DNA of 37,074 bases from Acidimicrobiia bacterium (GTDB lineage: Bacteria > Actinomycetota > Acidimicrobiia > Spongiisociales > Spongiisociaceae): positions 1 through 37,074 of the forward strand of contig WTGI01000037.1 of assembly GCA_011523635.1 (NCBI GenBank), in the 5' to 3' direction. Shown one piece after another: positions 33,283 to 37,074 of this stretch. The notes under the pieces were generated by a model. It was not told the DNA's origin. It was given only the letters and a program-made list of their open reading frames with translations, and ran no database searches. The translations under genes were made by a program, and so were the position numbers. The first letter of the stretch is position 1; each line of letters opens with the position of its first letter.

Positions 33283-33415
33283 CAAAGGAGTGAGCGGGTT
33301 GGACGGCCGCTGCGAGACGGTTCCTGGTCGCAGGGCCTTGCTCCACCTATCCGCACTCCGGTCCCATTCTCGCACCGATCCGTCGGCTCGGGTGGGTTGT
33401 TGTCCGGTTGATCGC

Positions 33416-33937
33416 TCAGCGGGGCTCCACCCAGTTGGGGTTCTTGGCGGCTTGGCCCTCGGCTTCGATCACGCAGGGGACCGGACAGTCGAGCGGTTCC
33501 ACCCAGGGAGCTACCAGTTCACCGACCGGATTGGCGTTGCCGGCCCGGGTGTCCGCGTAGTGGGCATGCAGGCACTTGACTCCGCTGGTGGCGCCCGCTA
33601 CTCCTCCCCGGGGCTGCGGGTCCGCACCCTCCGGCAGTAAGGCGTCCCGCTGGGCGGCGTAACGGGCGTGGGCCGTTTCCAGGGCGGCGCCGAACGCAGG
33701 GACCCGGTCCGCCCGCCGATCCAGCGCCTTGACCCCGCCGCCGCTCTCGAGGCGGCTGATCCGCTTCACCGCCAGGGGGCACGTCAACCAGTACAGGGTC
33801 GGGAACGGCGTGCCGTCCTCCAGTACCGGGGGCACCCGGACGACGACCGGGAGGTCGAGGTGGCAACGGGATAGGGTGGCGATCTCGGCTCTTGAGGGCC
33901 GGCCGATCTGCGCCGCTACGACCTGACGCTCATCCAT
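33416..33937 (-). CDS. DUF501 domain-containing protein
   Basis: This 173-residue protein matches the actinobacterial DUF501 family by its N-terminal QIGRPSRAEIATLSRCHLDLPVVVRVPPVLEDGTPFPTLYWLTCP and its central GVKCLHAHYADTRAG. The latter has Cys and His residues that could bind metal. Function is unknown. It lies downstream of eno and ftsB, and its start overlaps the ftsB end by 8 nt, the conserved order eno-ftsB/divIC-DUF501. Confidence 0.92.
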   Translation of the reverse strand: MDERQVVAAQIGRPSRAEIATLSRCHLDLPVVVRVPPVLEDGTPFPTLYWLTCPLAVKRISRLESGGGVKALDRRADRVPAFGAALETAHARYAAQRDALLPEGADPQPRGGVAGATSGVKCLHAHYADTRAGNANPVGELVAPWVEPLDCPVPCVIEAEGQAAKNPNWVEPR

Positions 33938-34325
33938 TGCTCATGTCGCGGCCGGTGAGGAAGTCCCAGAGCGCCTCCCAGAACCCGCCCGACTCGGGCA
34001 CCACCTCGCTCGATCCGCCCTGCGAAGGCTCGTGGTCATGGGGTTCGTCGCTCATGATGACCACGTAGCTGGTCTCTCCGGGATTCACGTAGCCGAAGTC
34101 GGCTCGGGCGATGCGCTCTATCTCGGTGGGGGAGTGGAGCAGTTCCACCTCTCGCTCCAGACGGGCGTTCTCCTCCTGGATCTCAGCCAGATGCAGGCGG
34201 AGGTCCTCTGCCTCACCGTTCAGCGCGATCAGCTGGCGTATCGGGAACACGTCCACCGCCGCAACCAGCACTATCCCCAGCATTATCAGGGGAAGGAGGA
34301 CGCTGCGGCGCTGGCGGGCTTCCAC
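33930..34325 (-). CDS. ftsB: Septum formation initiator, FtsB/DivIC family
   Basis: This 131-residue bitopic cell-division protein has a short basic N-terminus (VEARQRRS) and one membrane helix (VLLPLIMLGIVLVAAVDVF). A coiled coil follows (EAEDLRLHLAEIQEENARLEREVELL), then the family motif ERIARADFGYVNPGE. It joins the FtsQLB-type divisome subcomplex. The start is GTG 34325, one base after the eno stop (TGACGTG). An upstream in-frame ATG would lie inside eno. The acidic C-terminal tail is not conserved. Confidence 0.92.
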   Translation of the reverse strand: MEARQRRSVLLPLIMLGIVLVAAVDVFPIRQLIALNGEAEDLRLHLAEIQEENARLEREVELLHSPTEIERIARADFGYVNPGETSYVVIMSDEPHDHEPSQGGSSEVVPESGGFWEALWDFLTGRDMSNG

Positions 34326-34326
34326 G

Positions 34327-35625
<1,299 letters not shown>

Positions 35626-35758
35626 TTAACTTATCACGATGAGCCGCCAACTCCGTGCATCTATGGCTGGCGCCGCCTCTACAACAGAATCGCGGAAGGA
35701 AGCCACTGCTACATGCTTCTTAGCATGGTTGCAGCTGGTTTATGTCACATCCATGGTG

Positions 35759-35779
35759 TATGATACGAACATATGTTCG
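35759..35779 (+). promoter_or_regulatory. -10 box and LexA (SOS) box over a leaderless start codon
   Basis: TATGAT (35759-35764) is a good -10 box. It is followed by CGAACATATGTTCG (35766-35779), a perfect 14-bp palindrome fitting the Gram-positive/actinobacterial LexA consensus CGAAC-N4-GTTCG. The ATG of the HNH gene (35773) lies inside it, only 8 nt after the -10, and no Shine-Dalgarno is present. This indicates leaderless mRNA repressed by LexA. Confidence 0.8.
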
Positions 35780-37074
35780 ACTACCTGCTTGACTACCCGG
35801 AGGCCGACTCGGCCCAACCCAGCCCGGCAGTCACCGCCGGCGCCCGAGGATCGCATCCCGGCATGTTCATGACCCGCTACCAGAAGGAGCGGCAGAGCGC
35901 CTATGACCGGGCTCGCCACGTGGTCGAGGGTCGCGGCCATCTGCCTCCTGATGTGGAGGATGCCAAGGCCGAAGCCGGACTGGTCCGGGAGCAGGCTGCG
36001 GTCAGCCGCGCCAGGGGCGGCCAGTTGCGTTGGGTCAAGAGCATGCTGCGGCGCAACAGCGCGGCGCGGCTCGGGTACGGCAACCTGGTTGACCTCGTGG
36101 CGTCACGCATGGACGTCCACCGCTCCACGGCCCGTGACATGGTGTACCTGGCCCAGCGCCTGGACGACAGCCACATCGAACGGATACGCCGGGGCGAGGT
36201 CTCCTACGTCCGCGTCCTGGAGGAGACCCGCCTGCGAGAAGCCGGAGCATCGGCAGAGGAGATAAGCCGGACCCGGGACATGGACCTCGACTCGGTCGGA
36301 CGGGTCGTCCAGCAGATGCGGAAGGTCACCCGGGAGGACGAGCGGCGGATCTTCGAGGGCCAGCATGTCGCCTTTCAGCCCTCCCTGGATGGGTCCCATG
36401 TGCGGATGAACGGCCGCCTCGGATCGTTCGAGGCCTATGCCGAGAGGCGCTCAACCGCAGAGGCGAGACACTTGTCCCGGCGGGCGAGGAGCGGCCCAAC
36501 GCCGGGCACCGCAGGGCGCTGGCGCTCACCACGCTATGCCAGGACGAATTGGACAAGCACCCCATGGTCGCGCCGGTGGCCGAGCCTGGCACTCCGTCGC
36601 CGCGCAACCGGCGCGAACCTCTGCTCATGGTCGTTGCCAACAATCCCATCGCCGAAGCGTCGGGTTTCGAGCAGGGCGTCTTGGTCCTGGCCGGAGGCCG
36701 GGTCGGTCCCGGCACCGTGGACCTCATCCAATGTTCCGGCCGCATCGAGAACATCACGGTGACCGGACAGGACATCACCCACCACGGGACCACCTCCGCC
36801 ATCCGTCCGGGTTTACGGCGGGCTGTCCTCGCCCGCGACGAAGGATGCACCATCGACGGGTGCAGCTTCACCTACCGGCTGGAGGTCCACCACATTCTCG
36901 AACGATCGAGGGGCGGGAGTCACTCCCCCGAGAACCTCACCACCCTGTGCGGGTGGCACCACCACGTGGCTGTCCAACGCCGAGGCATGCGGATCGACCC
37001 CCAATCCCCACCGCGCCGGAGGCGGCTGCTACCCGAGCGCAGGATCTGCGGCTACCGGCCGCCACCCCCCGACC
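35773..37074 (+). pseudogene. 13E12/DUF222-type HNH endonuclease, frameshifted and running off the window
   Basis: The first frame (35773 to about 36440) encodes a helical DUF222/13E12-like region ending FEAYAE. At 36442-36446 the run GAGAG appears to carry 2 extra bases. In the frame that takes over, translation continues sensibly as ALNRRGETLVPAGEERPN ... through to the window end. It includes the HNH motif LEVHHILERSRGGSHSPENL and LCGWHHH, preceded by RRAVLARDEGC. In the first frame the tail is Arg/Ser/Trp-rich nonsense to 36762. Either the gene is decayed, an assembly error exists, or rarely a frameshift is programmed. Mycobacterial 13E12 genes are known LexA targets, which fits the SOS box at its start. 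Confidence 0.85.

Overview
The window is high-G+C bacterial DNA with actinobacterial gene order. Three things point there: truA-rplM-rpsI-glmM-glmS-acpS on the plus strand, eno-ftsB/divIC-DUF501 on the minus strand, and a 13E12-type HNH gene carrying a LexA box. Mixed accessory content (a sterol methyltransferase homologue, a nucleoside-type catabolic cluster, a selenoprotein formate dehydrogenase) suggests an uncultured environmental or host-associated actinobacterium, possibly Acidimicrobiia-like. That placement is inference; no rRNA or other phylogenetic marker was compared.

Region 1 (about 1-8,480, plus strand) is a one-carbon module: formate-tetrahydrofolate ligase, a small VOC protein, then an NAD-linked formate dehydrogenase and an MFS transporter. 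The dehydrogenase catalytic subunit reads through an in-frame TGA as selenocysteine; an fdhF-like SECIS hairpin follows it. The enzyme is also split and re-ordered. The catalytic molybdopterin part comes first, then a NuoE-NuoF fusion, then a separate Fe-S protein. That last protein carries the [2Fe-2S], ferredoxin and Mo-bis-MGD Fe4S4 domains normally found at the N-terminus of the alpha subunit. Fhs and FDH together can interconvert formyl-THF, formate and CO2.

Region 2 (about 8,480-15,350, plus strand) holds a Yip1-like membrane protein bracketed by two copies of a roughly 170-bp inverted-repeat element that looks like a MITE, followed by the housekeeping run truA to acpS. A 456-nt non-coding stretch precedes glmS.

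Region 3 (about 15,350-22,040, mixed strands) holds a class III CoA-transferase and aminotransferase pair, a small membrane protein, and a TetR regulator with an AT-rich nested dyad upstream. It continues with an Erg6-like sterol C-24 methyltransferase homologue, a DUF2238-like membrane protein and a CPBP protease-like membrane protein.

Region 4 (about 22,190-33,120, plus strand) is a catabolic cluster. It has two metallo-beta-lactamase-fold proteins, a carbohydrate/nucleoside-type ABC importer without its ATPase, two amidohydrolases (one lacking canonical catalytic residues), a nucleoside phosphorylase, a D-threonine-aldolase/D-serine-dehydratase-like PLP enzyme and a Rid-family protein. A decayed fragment of the second MBL gene lies just before the ABC operon and appears to supply its promoter.

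Region 5 (about 33,200-37,074) has tRNA-Leu(UAA), the DUF501-ftsB-eno operon on the minus strand, and a divergent 13E12/HNH gene. That gene has a LexA box over its start codon and an apparent 2-nt frameshift, and it runs off the window.
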